NCBI GenBank assembly: GCA_010015675.1
Contig: ML976987.1
Coordinates: 289,873 to 353,872 of the forward strand
DNA length: 64,000 bases
DNA from: Byssothecium circinans
Taxonomy: Eukaryota; Ascomycota; Dothideomycetes; Pleosporales; Massarinaceae
Reading direction: 5' to 3'
A program made the position numbers and the translations under genes. A model generated the notes under the pieces. The model did no database searches, was not told where the DNA came from, and was given only the letters and a program-made list of their open reading frames with translations. Of the stretch, positions 55,300 to 64,000 are shown piece by piece. Numbering within the stretch: position 1 is the first letter of the stretch; each line of letters opens with the position of its first letter.

Positions 55300-56185
55300 T
55301 TACTCCGCTCTTCCCTCAAAGCCAGCTTCCAATATCGGGACCAAATGGTCCAACTGCTCAACCACAAGATCCGTATGCTCATGCGCAGCCAAATGCCTAT
55401 TCACATCATTAACCAACAGGACCGTGGCTGCTCCCGCTCGATATCCGGCAGTCATATCATCGATAGAATCGCCAACCATGATGAGTGAGTTCCCCCCGTC
55501 GGTGTGGAACCAAGATTTCGCAATGTGTAAAATGCCCGCTGGGTCCGGCTTCGGCGGCCTGAACTCTCTCGTGATAATCGGGTTGAACTTCGAGGAGGGG
55601 AGGAATTTCGTGAGGAGATGGGTGACAGGGGCATCGAAATTCCGCGTGCAGATACCCTTGGGGATGTTCCGGGAGTCGAGGTAGTCCATTAGCTCGACGA
55701 GCCCGGCTTGAGGTTGCTGTTTGGTCATGGCTGTGCGTTCGATTGCGCGTACTTTTCCATGGGCTTCGGATTGTGCGGGCTCGGGAAGCGAGTAGATGTG
55801 GTCTAAGATGTCGGTAGCCTTGGTGATGCCGAGCGCGGAACGCATTTCAGCGAACATGTAGTTTTGTGGCTGACCTTGAAGAGGTGTCAGTACACTGGTG
55901 GCGTGATACGGCATCAGGGTACTTACACAACGTTCCATCGACATCGAACACTATCCCCTTCAACGTAGGCCTTTCATCCCCTTCTTTTCTCCTCGTGGGA
56001 TCTAGTGGTGCGAAGCGACGAGGTCGTGGCGGCGTTTTCCAGTCTGGTGTTGCCATGCTGGCTCTTTCTCTACCCGTTCTTGGAGTATCGTGACTGAATT
56101 GTCTTACAATGATGGAGCGTCGAGGGAGATTTGTTGATGATGTTTTCGCGGATAGGATAATAGTTCTTGTCGTAAGACTGTGCAT
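55300..56185 (-). CDS. HAD-superfamily phosphatase, 277 aa
   Basis: Exon 1 is 56185-55927, the intron 55926-55875 (52 bp), and exon 2 is 55874-55300; the sum is 834 nt in frame. All four HAD motifs are present: DVDGT (81-85), the threonine of GICTRNF, the lysine of RPPKPDP and the acid pair of VGDSIDDM. The small alpha-helical cap between motifs I and II places it with phosphoglycolate-phosphatase/beta-phosphoglucomutase-like enzymes acting on small phosphate esters. From the first ATG the N-terminus is basic and Ser/Thr-rich without acids, like a mitochondrial presequence. A second ATG (MATPDWKTPP, residue 44) would give a cytosolic form. The gene lies head-to-tail with the PLP enzyme, with 234 bp between. 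Confidence 0.88.
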
Positions 56186-56761
56186 GGTATTAAATATACT
56201 TACGGTCGCCGTTACTTTTTCTGTGAAGTGGGTTCCGCGCTATTGGTACAAATGTGCACCCGTACGTGGGGCTCCTTCACTACGATGCGCTATTGCTCTT
56301 CACACTCTCTCCCCTTCACAATCTGTGGCCACACTGTTGGTTTATTCTTGGCTCCGTTTCTCACTGTCAAAGTCACAAAGCTGCTCGGTTTTATCACTGC
56401 ACATACGAATAGCACCTTCCCGGCTTTATCTTCATGGCGCAATCCAACCAGCACAGAGGTTCATTACGTGCAAGGGGTGTTTAGGTTGTGGGGCAGTGAG
56501 CAAGGTTAACACCTTTACTGCGCGCGAAAGATTCGCGCGAGTGCGGGTGACTTGTGTAATAATTTGCCAAGAAATGAAGGCAATGTCACGGGCCCACGCG
56601 TCAACCCTTAGCGGGCTTGGCTGTTGATGCTTAAACCCCGCCCGCTCGCTGTTCCTACATTCGACCTGCAACCACCACCGAGTGAACCGCGCCACCTCCA
56701 ACAACCTTAGAACATCGTCCGACCCCTCACCGCGTTCTTGCCGTCTGATTGACAGAACACC
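56186..56761. other. Intergenic, divergent promoter region
   Basis: 576 bp between the HAD gene (minus) and family member 7 (plus), which therefore share an upstream region. No domain-bearing frame. Confidence 0.5.
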
Positions 56762-58186
56762 ATGACGAACCTGCTTGAACTTCCTGCCGAGGTCGTGTCG
56801 AACGTGATTCACCAGCTCGTACTATCCGCCGGCGTCCAAGCTGCATGGCCTTTACGATCAACATGTCGCACCTTCGCCGCTGAGATCCAGTTCGATGTCT
56901 TCGCCAAACAACCACATACCGCCATCGCCCGAGCCAAGAAGCATCCTGTTGAGGAGAATCTATGGCTATACCTCTTCTTCCGTAGCAAGGTTTTGCTCGA
57001 TGCGAATCCGTGGGTCCCGGAGAAGGTGAATGAGGCAATCCAGTGGCTATGCCAAGAGCGTGGCGCTACGACACTGAAAGAGGAGGATGATGTCCGAGAA
57101 ATTGTCTGCAAGACTTTCGCTCAGCGCATGTCGTCCTTCTGTTACTTGGAACTCACCGATAAGTCACGCGCCATGCGCTCCAAGTGGGGTGAGAAGCTGT
57201 GCTCATGGGACAAGCTCGTCATGGCAGTCGACTTCAACGATGTTGGGATGTTCACAGAGCTGCTAACCCAGTGCACAGGGTCGCTTTCTCCCTCTGGAAC
57301 CATCTTTGAAGACTTCCTGCACCTTGCAGTCATAGAATCCAACATCGGCATCGTTGAAGCTCTTGCACAATACCTGGACGCGTGCGATACCAAGCCAACC
57401 TCCAACAAGCCCGTCATTATAGCCCAACTCCTAATAGAAGTGACCAGCATTGGTGCTACTTCCTTCAAAAGGACTATCAGCTGCGCAATGACCAGGGGCA
57501 ACGTGAAGCTCATCGATATCCTGGTTTCGATACACCACAACCATGTTCGAAAATTGGATACGGAGATATACGTGAGATGGCTGATGGAGTCTAGAGACTC
57601 CGGAAAGCTTTCCGTCATGAAGTACTTTTGTACCATGCCATATCCACACTCGGCACCCCCTATGCCGAAGGACTTGTTCCGCTTGGTGTTGCAGTTGCAA
57701 TGCCCTATGATCCTGACCGCACTGCTAGGTCCCGGCAGGCTTGATGCCGGACAGGCGGGACCTGACATTTTCCCTCTTATAGAGGCCATGGAACTGGGCG
57801 ACACAGAGACTGTCAGGATCATGCTTGACGCTGGTGCGCATGTGAATGGCTACAAAGGCGGTCGGAGCCCAGGTCGCCTACCTTTTCTCCCGCTACAGTA
57901 TGCTGTCAACTCGGCGCGGCCATGGTCTGTGATGCGGGGGATTGTGAACCTGCTGATCGAGAGGGGCGCCCAGATAGCCGACCTTGGCATGAGTCAGGCA
58001 GGCGATGAGTGCTATTATATGATTCGAGAGCTGAAGATCAAAAGTGGAGATTGGGATTTGCCCCTGCATAGAGAAATTCATCTGCCGTCAAGGAGGCGGA
58101 GGCAAGAGGCACCCCCACAGGCGTTCTCCATTTCAGTTGATGACACTGATTTTATCTCCTTTGCGTCCTCTTACGACTCCAAATAG
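56762..58186 (+). CDS. F-box-like/ankyrin family member 7, intact, intronless, 474 aa
   Basis: A single exon from the ATG at 56762 (MTNLLELPAEVVSNVIHQLV). It keeps the full family block PLRSTCRTFAAEIQFDVFAKQP without the intron seen at this point in members 3 to 6. Then come LWLYLFFRSKVLLDANPWVPEKVNEAI and the pre-repeat segment SWDKLVMAVDFNDVGMF. Ankyrin-like repeats fill the second half (LIEAMELGDTETVRIMLDAGAHVN, then LLIERGAQIADLG). The tail is basic and then acidic (SRRRRQEA...DDTDF). No nonsense or frameshift. It lies 15 kb from the tandem array and in the opposite orientation, so it is a dispersed copy or the array has been inverted. Confidence 0.82.
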   Translation: MTNLLELPAEVVSNVIHQLVLSAGVQAAWPLRSTCRTFAAEIQFDVFAKQPHTAIARAKKHPVEENLWLYLFFRSKVLLDANPWVPEKVNEAIQWLCQERGATTLKEEDDVREIVCKTFAQRMSSFCYLELTDKSRAMRSKWGEKLCSWDKLVMAVDFNDVGMFTELLTQCTGSLSPSGTIFEDFLHLAVIESNIGIVEALAQYLDACDTKPTSNKPVIIAQLLIEVTSIGATSFKRTISCAMTRGNVKLIDILVSIHHNHVRKLDTEIYVRWLMESRDSGKLSVMKYFCTMPYPHSAPPMPKDLFRLVLQLQCPMILTALLGPGRLDAGQAGPDIFPLIEAMELGDTETVRIMLDAGAHVNGYKGGRSPGRLPFLPLQYAVNSARPWSVMRGIVNLLIERGAQIADLGMSQAGDECYYMIRELKIKSGDWDLPLHREIHLPSRRRRQEAPPQAFSISVDDTDFISFASSYDSK

Positions 58187-58995
58187 GTCTGTACAGGGAT
58201 GATATACAGTCGACGCCAATTTGCTCTACGAGGACTTCATCTTCGGCAGAACGCTAAATTGGAGAGGAATAGAAGGCCTTCTGGGAGTCTATTGCGTACA
58301 CTACTTGCTTACTTCGTCTACTACCTTTCCCGTTGAATAGGAGGAGCCTAATGAAACTACGAATCCCAATGCCTTTGGCTTTCAAATGCCAGTCTCAGGC
58401 ACTGCCGTGATTTATATGAATGTTCCATGACAGCGAAATTACTCATGCGCGGTCTTAGATACCCACACCCCACAGTCCATCATCACACCGAAACATAAAA
58501 TCGTGAAATTACTTATCCTTACAGCCATTTTGTCTATTTTAACTTTATCCCCTTGAAAATAAATACTTCGCAAACACGTTCTAGAAGAAGTCTGCACCTC
58601 GCAAAACGCGAAAGAATACCTTCAGAAGCCTTCACTCTGTCAGGTGTTTGGTTCGTTGGTCAGAGAGCTCTCCCTATAACTACATCGTCACCAGGGACGT
58701 GCATGGACGCCAAGTCATTAGTCGTGCATCGCTCTTTCCTAAAGGCTCTCCGCGATCTCCGCAATCTCTCGCTTTGATATCGCAAACAGAAAACTTGGAC
58801 TCTTCTCTTCTTCTACTTAGGATCTTCTGCGGCCCATTATTCCATCTACGGCGGTCTTTTTCAGCACACGGCGAGACCGGTGCGGAATATTTGCATGTTG
58901 TACAGGCAGAAGCAACTTAACCAGGCTTTTGACACACAGTTTCACTGCATCTAGCGAAGGTTCCTGACAGACATCCTAGAAGCCCTCAGCCCACA
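58187..58995. other. Intergenic stretch
   Basis: Spacer between family members 7 and 8. Short frames only; no gene supported. Confidence 0.45.
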
Positions 58996-59973
58996 ATGGC
59001 AACGCTCTTCGATCTGCCATCCGAACTGCTAAAGAAAATTGTGCATGAACTCATTCGTACTGCCGGTATTCATAAGGTATGAGGAAGTGTCACGAAGACC
59101 CTTCCAATTAATGCGTTTTGTTAATATCTGTACAGACATGGCGGAAACGAGGCACTTGCCGCGTCTTCGCGAACGAAATCCAACACAACATCTTTGCTTT
59201 GCAGCCGAATCGAGTATTCAATACCATCATCGAGCACAAGGTGTGGCTGCTGGTTTTCCATCGAAGCAAGACCATGTTGCAACCACGCAGCAATATGTAC
59301 CTAGGCAAGGTGAATGAAATGATTGATTGGATTGCTCATGAAGTCGGCATAGCAAAGGACGGAGAAGACGATGTGCGAGAGATTGTGTGCAAGGCTCTTG
59401 TGAAGGCAATTGGCAACTCCCCAGTGTTTGACATCTTTGTACAGGATGACGGTCCATCAGACCTATATTCATCGGCCAAAGTATGTCTAGAGAAGAGTCC
59501 GTGTGTGTAGGATAGGCTTGCAATGGCTGTCCATCTGCGTACGTATTTCGACACACCCTTGGATAACGTTGGCTTAGTTTGTGTATTAGGAAACAGCGAT
59601 CTTGTTGCAAAACTTCTACCACAGTGTGCGGCAGAGGATTGTGGAGACATATTTGGCGATTTGCTGGCCTGTGCAGCCGAAAAACAAGATCTCAACGTAG
59701 TGAAAGTCATCTCCAATCACATCGAAACTCTTCCAGCTACAGGAAAGGCGGTCTTTGCGAATCGCTACATGGGAATGCTATTCGACCGTCCCTTAATCCA
59801 TGCCATCCAGCTGCGCGACACGAACATGATCGACGCACTACTTGCGCTACGTAACAGGTGGACCTCCAAGCTTGTGCCCAAACCCTCCTACAATGACTGG
59901 TTGATTGCGGCGATCAGTTCGGACAGTCTAGACCAGTGTTCTTCATGGATGGATTTCTTCTGTGATCCATCCA

Positions 59974-62900
59974 CTCCATCCACTCCGGGTGGACTGGATT
60001 TGCTCCATGGAGAATATGAAACCGTAATGCCGTCGTCTGATTGGCTGCTTTAGTGCAGCACCGTAGTTTCATGTGGTTTCGGATGGACAGGGGTTAATGT
60101 GGGGCATTAGATCTCAACGTCAGTCCATCACGGTGATCACCCTCAGCCATCCCATTTGTACGTACTTGTATCGATTTCAGAGGTTTTCCATCAAAATGAG
60201 GACTAGACGTACGCAAATACGCCTAAATACGCCCCCCTTTCCGCTTGTTAGCCAATTATCAAGCAGCCAGCTCTCGTCGGTGCCCTCGTTGTCGCTTTCC
60301 GTCCCATCTACGTCGTTCGAGATTTTCGAGGACAATGACGCCCTAGAGGTGCTTACTGAAGTGGACAGTGAGCAGGTGCCTACAGAGCTTCAGGTCACCA
60401 ATAGGGACAGTGAGGTTGTACATGCCGAACCAAAGAGCGGCTTTCAAGCCCCGTACGACTACTCCTTTGTTGATTGGTCGTCAAAGCGGCTGGAGGGTCT
60501 CCGTCAATTGCAACGCCCTCACCGAACAACTGCTTGGTGGTGGAAATACGGGGTTCCTCTGTCAAGGGGGGAACTCGAAAGCCTCTAGTTTTTGTGTCGG
60601 GCTTGCTATATATCAGGCAAAAGGAAGTGCCTATATAAAGTAAGCCAGGGCAGCAAGTCCGTATTAAGCCATTTTAAGAGCCTTCATCTGAACACTTTCC
60701 TAGAGGAGACGGCCATCAGTATTACGACGTTTGACAACACTGTAACGCTCGACCTGCTGGATAGAACAGATCCCAAATAACAGGAGGTGTATAGTCAGAT
60801 TATGGAGACCTTTCAGCCAGAAACACTTCAACGGGACATCCTCCAATGGGTGGTGCATGATAATATCCCCTACAGGAAGCTTGACAGTGTACATTTTCAG
60901 AGAATCCTTAGCCACATGTTCCCGTTCGTCGATCAAGGGGTGATACCGTCCAGCACCACCATCTCACGCTGGGTGTAGAAGGAGTATAAGGTTTACAAAA
61001 AGGACATAAAGATGGTGCTTAGTAAGGCTGTTAGTAAAATCCACTTATCATTTGACCTCTGGACGAGCCGTAGGAAGAAGGCTTTAAATGGTGTTACAGC
61101 TTACTTTGTTGACGAGAATCTTCTGTGCTAAACCATACTTCTAGCCCTCCCGGAGATGGACGATACCCATAGTGGCAAGAATATAGCAACGTGTACGCTT
61201 GAGGTTATTAAGGACTACGGATTTAAGAAGAACGTCGGCTACTTTGTCCTTAATAATGCCTCTTCAAATAATGTCGCCGCTAAGGTGTTATGCCTTGAGC
61301 TTGGTTTGAAACCTAGTCGATGACTCCCTTGTTCTAGCCACATCCTCAACCTTATAGCACAAGCTACGCTGTTTGGCAGCGACTATGAGGTCTTTGAAAG
61401 GGAGGTTGCCTCTGTTAGGGACTTCAAAGAGGAGGTTAGCCTTTAGAGAAAGAGGGGACCAGTCAGTATAGTACATTCAATTAGCCTATGGATCAACAGA
61501 AGCCCAGGACGGGTTAAGCGCTTTAATCGGGTACAAAGGGACGTGTAGAAAGAGGAAAATCAATAATCCCAAGGCTCTACACCGATATATACGTTAATGC
61601 CGGGCAACGCCACAAGGTAAGTTCGTTAAGATAACTCGCCCTCTAGCCCTCCCGCACACGCCCGTCAACCCTCTAGCGGCTGCTGATAGGGTTGGCAAAA
61701 GCCTTTTTAATCCCCTAATTGGCGTCTTATTTTTCGGCAACCTCGCTTTTAACTAACGAACACTAAAGATGGAACTCCACCTTCAACGAAGCTATACGAT
61801 TTATACGCCTCCGCAACCCAATCGAGCACTTTCTAGACGTAGAAGCTTTTCGATACGGCAGTCTCGTCACTAACAAGATGAAGAAACCACTCCACGAGAA
61901 ACCAGATGACTCAGTTACCCGTGTAATATTCCAGAACCGTATGGGGAGCGACGACTGGGCTATACTCACTGAACTCGTAGAGTTGCTCGAACCAATCAAG
62001 GAGAGCACCAAGAGGCTTGAAGGAAGACCGGATGAGAATAGTGGCAGGGGTATTGCTGAGGTGTACCCCCTAATAGCACTTGTATTAAGCAATTTTGAGA
62101 AGCTAAAGGATCAATATCAGCACTCTACGACTCTGGACGGTAAGGCTTTCTGGGCGGCAATTGAACAAGGGTGGAGCAAGGCCAACCAATATTACACGAA
62201 ACTTGATAATAGCACAGTATACACAGCAGCTGTTTTTCTGGACCCACGGCTTAAACTTGAGTACCTACAAAAGGAGTGGACCGAGCAGGAGGCTGCCCGT
62301 CAGGTCAATAAGGTACGGGAGCTGTGGGAGTCAGATTATCGCCATCTATCTCCGCCCAAGACGTCAACCAATGCCCTCCAAGAGACGTCTGCAAACGTTC
62401 GGCTGCACAAGAAACGCAAATACAGCTCCATTGCCGACGCCCTTACTCAGTCCTACAGCTTTCCCCCTCCTGCTAAAGCTCTAGATGAGTTTGCTGTATA
62501 TACAACAGACCCACGAGATACTGACAAGGACCTTGTCCCCTCCCAGTACTGGAGACGAGCAGACATACGTGCAAAGTACCCTACGCTTTCTCTTATGGCT
62601 ATTAACGTCCTGGCGATCCCCACCATGAGCTCCAAACCAGAGAGAATCTTCAGCCAAGCCGGCAACACCCTTACAGCCCGTCGAAATCGGCTCTCCGAAC
62701 AATCTGTGGAGGCTGCCCTTTGTTTATCAAGCTGGGCCAAATCAGGACTCATCCAAATGGGGCTGCACGTCGAGGAACTTCGTGGGAGCCTAACCGCTGA
62801 GGTGAATACCCTGCTCAACAACCCTACCCAATCCGTCACCTAGCTGTATAAGGACGATGACGTTGACGAGCTTTTTCGTGAGAGCTGGGAGGGGATACAG

Positions 62901-63174
62901 GTCAGGGGTGACGGTAACAGTAGCCAATAAAGCGTCAAATATATACTATGGCCTATAGTACGGAATTATATGTGACAGCTTTCAACTCTCTAAAAATACT
63001 TTCACTGACACTAAGCTCAACACTAAGGACCTCCGGGGACCTTGATATTGGAGTGATTTCAAGCTTTCTACTACGTTTGACCCTTTGCCTGTACAAGTTA
63101 GTACTGTGGATCGGTCAGTTTCAGTTTCTCCATGGATTTATCCAGTCCACCCGGAGCAAATGGATGGAGCTCCA
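59974..63174 (+). mobile_element. hAT-superfamily DNA transposon, 3.2 kb, defective
   Basis: Bounded by a direct repeat ATCCATCCA (59965-59973 and 63175-63183); hAT insertions make 8-bp duplications, and 8 of these 9 bp can be the true one. The ends are imperfect inverted repeats: the left end has CTCCGGGTGGACTGGAT then CTCCATGGAG, and the right end has the same words inverted (CTCCATGG, ATCCAGTCCACCCGGAG), with a few extra bases outside. The interior holds one transposase gene in the plus direction with eight in-frame stops. It interrupts the ankyrin half of an F-box-like gene. Confidence 0.88.
60196..62843 (+). pseudogene. hAT transposase, eight premature stops
   Basis: The frame starts at the ATG at 60196. 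Exon 1 ends at 61616, the intron is 61617-61768 (152 bp), and exon 2 runs to 62843; the sum is 2496 nt, so the ancestral protein had about 831 residues, normal for hAT. Visible motifs in order are a BED-type finger (CRACY...HFKSLH), DLWTSR, CSSHILNLIAQA, TRWNS (formed across the intron) and the hATC dimerisation block near the end (SQYWRRADIRAKYP, MSSKPERIFSQAGN). In-frame stops: 60586 TAG, 60778 TAA, 60976 TAG, 61129 TAA, 61321 TGA, 61444 TAG, 61546 TAG and 61564 TAA. All fall in the first exon; the second exon is completely open. The copy cannot make an active enzyme. Confidence 0.85.
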
Positions 63175-63620
63175 ATCCATCCATGCAGTACACTGGTCTA
63201 GACGTCCTCCATCGCTTCCTTACATTGAGGTACTCAGGCAGCAGCCCACGATTTATCCACGATTCCTTTGCGACGGCTTGCTCCGGCGGAGAGGCCCGTG
63301 TTAATATCCTCAAGGCACTGCTCAACACCGGTGAAATCGATGTTAATCGGACATGGTTCAACAAGACGCCCCTGATCATCGCAATCGAAAAGATGAATCT
63401 TTGGGCAGTCAAGGCAGTGGCTGATGCTGGAGCAAATGTAAACGGGTCATGGGGTTCAAGCCGCTTTTTCGATCCTTTGGATTACGCCATGGAATGCGGG
63501 ACAGCGGAGATTGTATCGTACTTGGAAACGAAGGGCGCTGTCAAGAGGGGAACTCCTGGATGGAAGGCTCTGTATCAGCAGGACGAGATGCCTCCAACCA
63601 AGCGGAGTAGACTGGAGTAA

Positions 63621-64000
63621 TCTGGCGTTCAAAGCACACCAGGAACCTCGGGTACGTTGTGTAGAGTTCTGTCTGGTCGACTTCGGCAGTTTTACGCCTT
63701 GCACATATCGAATGGTTGACGGCAGCGCCTGAGCTAGCGAATGTTGGGTATTCCGGGAAATCCTCGTGATTCAGTAGTCAATTAATGCAGTACGTTGAGC
63801 TAGCACAAGCCGTTCCCCTTCCATGGCAAGGAATCAAACAAGTCTCATTCACCTGGTAGTTGCTCGACTCCAACCATATTGCTTTGGCATTTATATGTTC
63901 CCAACAGGCAGTCGAATAATAATAGAGTTGTATAGAGCATATTGAAATGCTCATGGTTCTATAGCCAACGCTGCTGAGTGTATAAAACATGGAATTTGGC
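63621..64000. other. Right window edge, no supported gene
   Basis: 3' flank of the split F-box-like gene. A minus-strand frame (63778-63990) has no domain. Confidence 0.4.

Larger units (their letters stand above)
58996..63620 (+). pseudogene. F-box-like/ankyrin family member 8, split by a hAT transposon
   Basis: Exon 1 is 58996-59076 (MATLFDLPSELLKKIVHELI) and the intron 59077-59135 (59 bp, phase 0, an intron site not used by the other members). Exon 2 runs from 59136 to the transposon, which occupies 59974-63174; the gene resumes at 63184 and ends at 63620. With one target-site copy kept, 81 + 838 + 437 = 1356 nt, a multiple of three, and the codon phase agrees on both sides (CCA TCC). A TAG at 59508-59510 lies just before the segment DRLAMAV, which aligns with DKLVMAV of member 7. 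The 3' piece carries ankyrin-like repeats (TPLIIAIEKMNLWAVKAVADAGANVN) and the tail (MPPTKRSRLE). Confidence 0.83.

Noticed and set aside
1..64000. CRISPR arrays, bacterial operons, riboswitches
   Set aside because: The sequence is eukaryotic (spliceosomal introns, fungal families); no regularly spaced short repeats of CRISPR type were seen.

Overview
This is nuclear DNA of a filamentous ascomycete (Pezizomycotina; a Dothideomycete is my inference, not proven). The evidence is short introns of about 44-180 bp with GT..AG ends and CTAAC-like branch points, fungal-specific families (Zn2Cys6 regulator, NACHT-ankyrin NLR, WSC protein, HET fragment, S53 and S10 secreted peptidases, GH28 pectinase), and repeats decayed by C-to-T / G-to-A changes as expected from RIP.

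Layout. 0.3-7.2 kb: an F-box-type gene, a broken paralog split by a ~0.77 kb insertion, a further remnant, and a second, RIP-decayed copy of the same insertion element. 7.9-17.0 kb: housekeeping or accessory genes (Baeyer-Villiger-type monooxygenase, acidic unknown protein, Zn2Cys6 regulator, GT34-like glycosyltransferase). 17.4-18.0 kb: imperfect ~125 bp repeats. 18.6-23.1 kb: a large NACHT-ankyrin NLR-type protein whose P-loop lies on a 25-nt exon. 23.8-26.6 kb: a WSC-domain surface protein and a secreted endopolygalacturonase, convergent. 27.7-41.8 kb: six tandem minus-strand members of one F-box-like/ankyrin family, alternating broken and intact. 43.6-48.8 kb: two secreted peptidases (sedolisin and serine carboxypeptidase). 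49.5-53.6 kb: a small unknown gene, a truncated HET fragment joined to a truncated ZIP transporter relic, and a frameshifted membrane protein. 53.7-56.2 kb: a PLP-dependent serine/threonine-type lyase or racemase and a HAD phosphatase. 56.8-63.6 kb: two more F-box-like/ankyrin members on the plus strand, the second split by a 3.2 kb hAT transposon.

The main theme is birth-and-death evolution of F-box-like gene families: of eight F-box/ankyrin copies four look intact and four are broken. In three of the four broken copies, reading through a single amber codon (and, in one of them, removing the transposon) gives back a full-length frame, so the damage is recent; the fourth carries two frameshifts. 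The NLR, HET relic and secreted hydrolases make the region look like a fast-evolving accessory segment connected with recognition and with feeding on plant material or protein; that functional link is inference. All exon joins below were worked out by hand from splice consensus and frame continuity.
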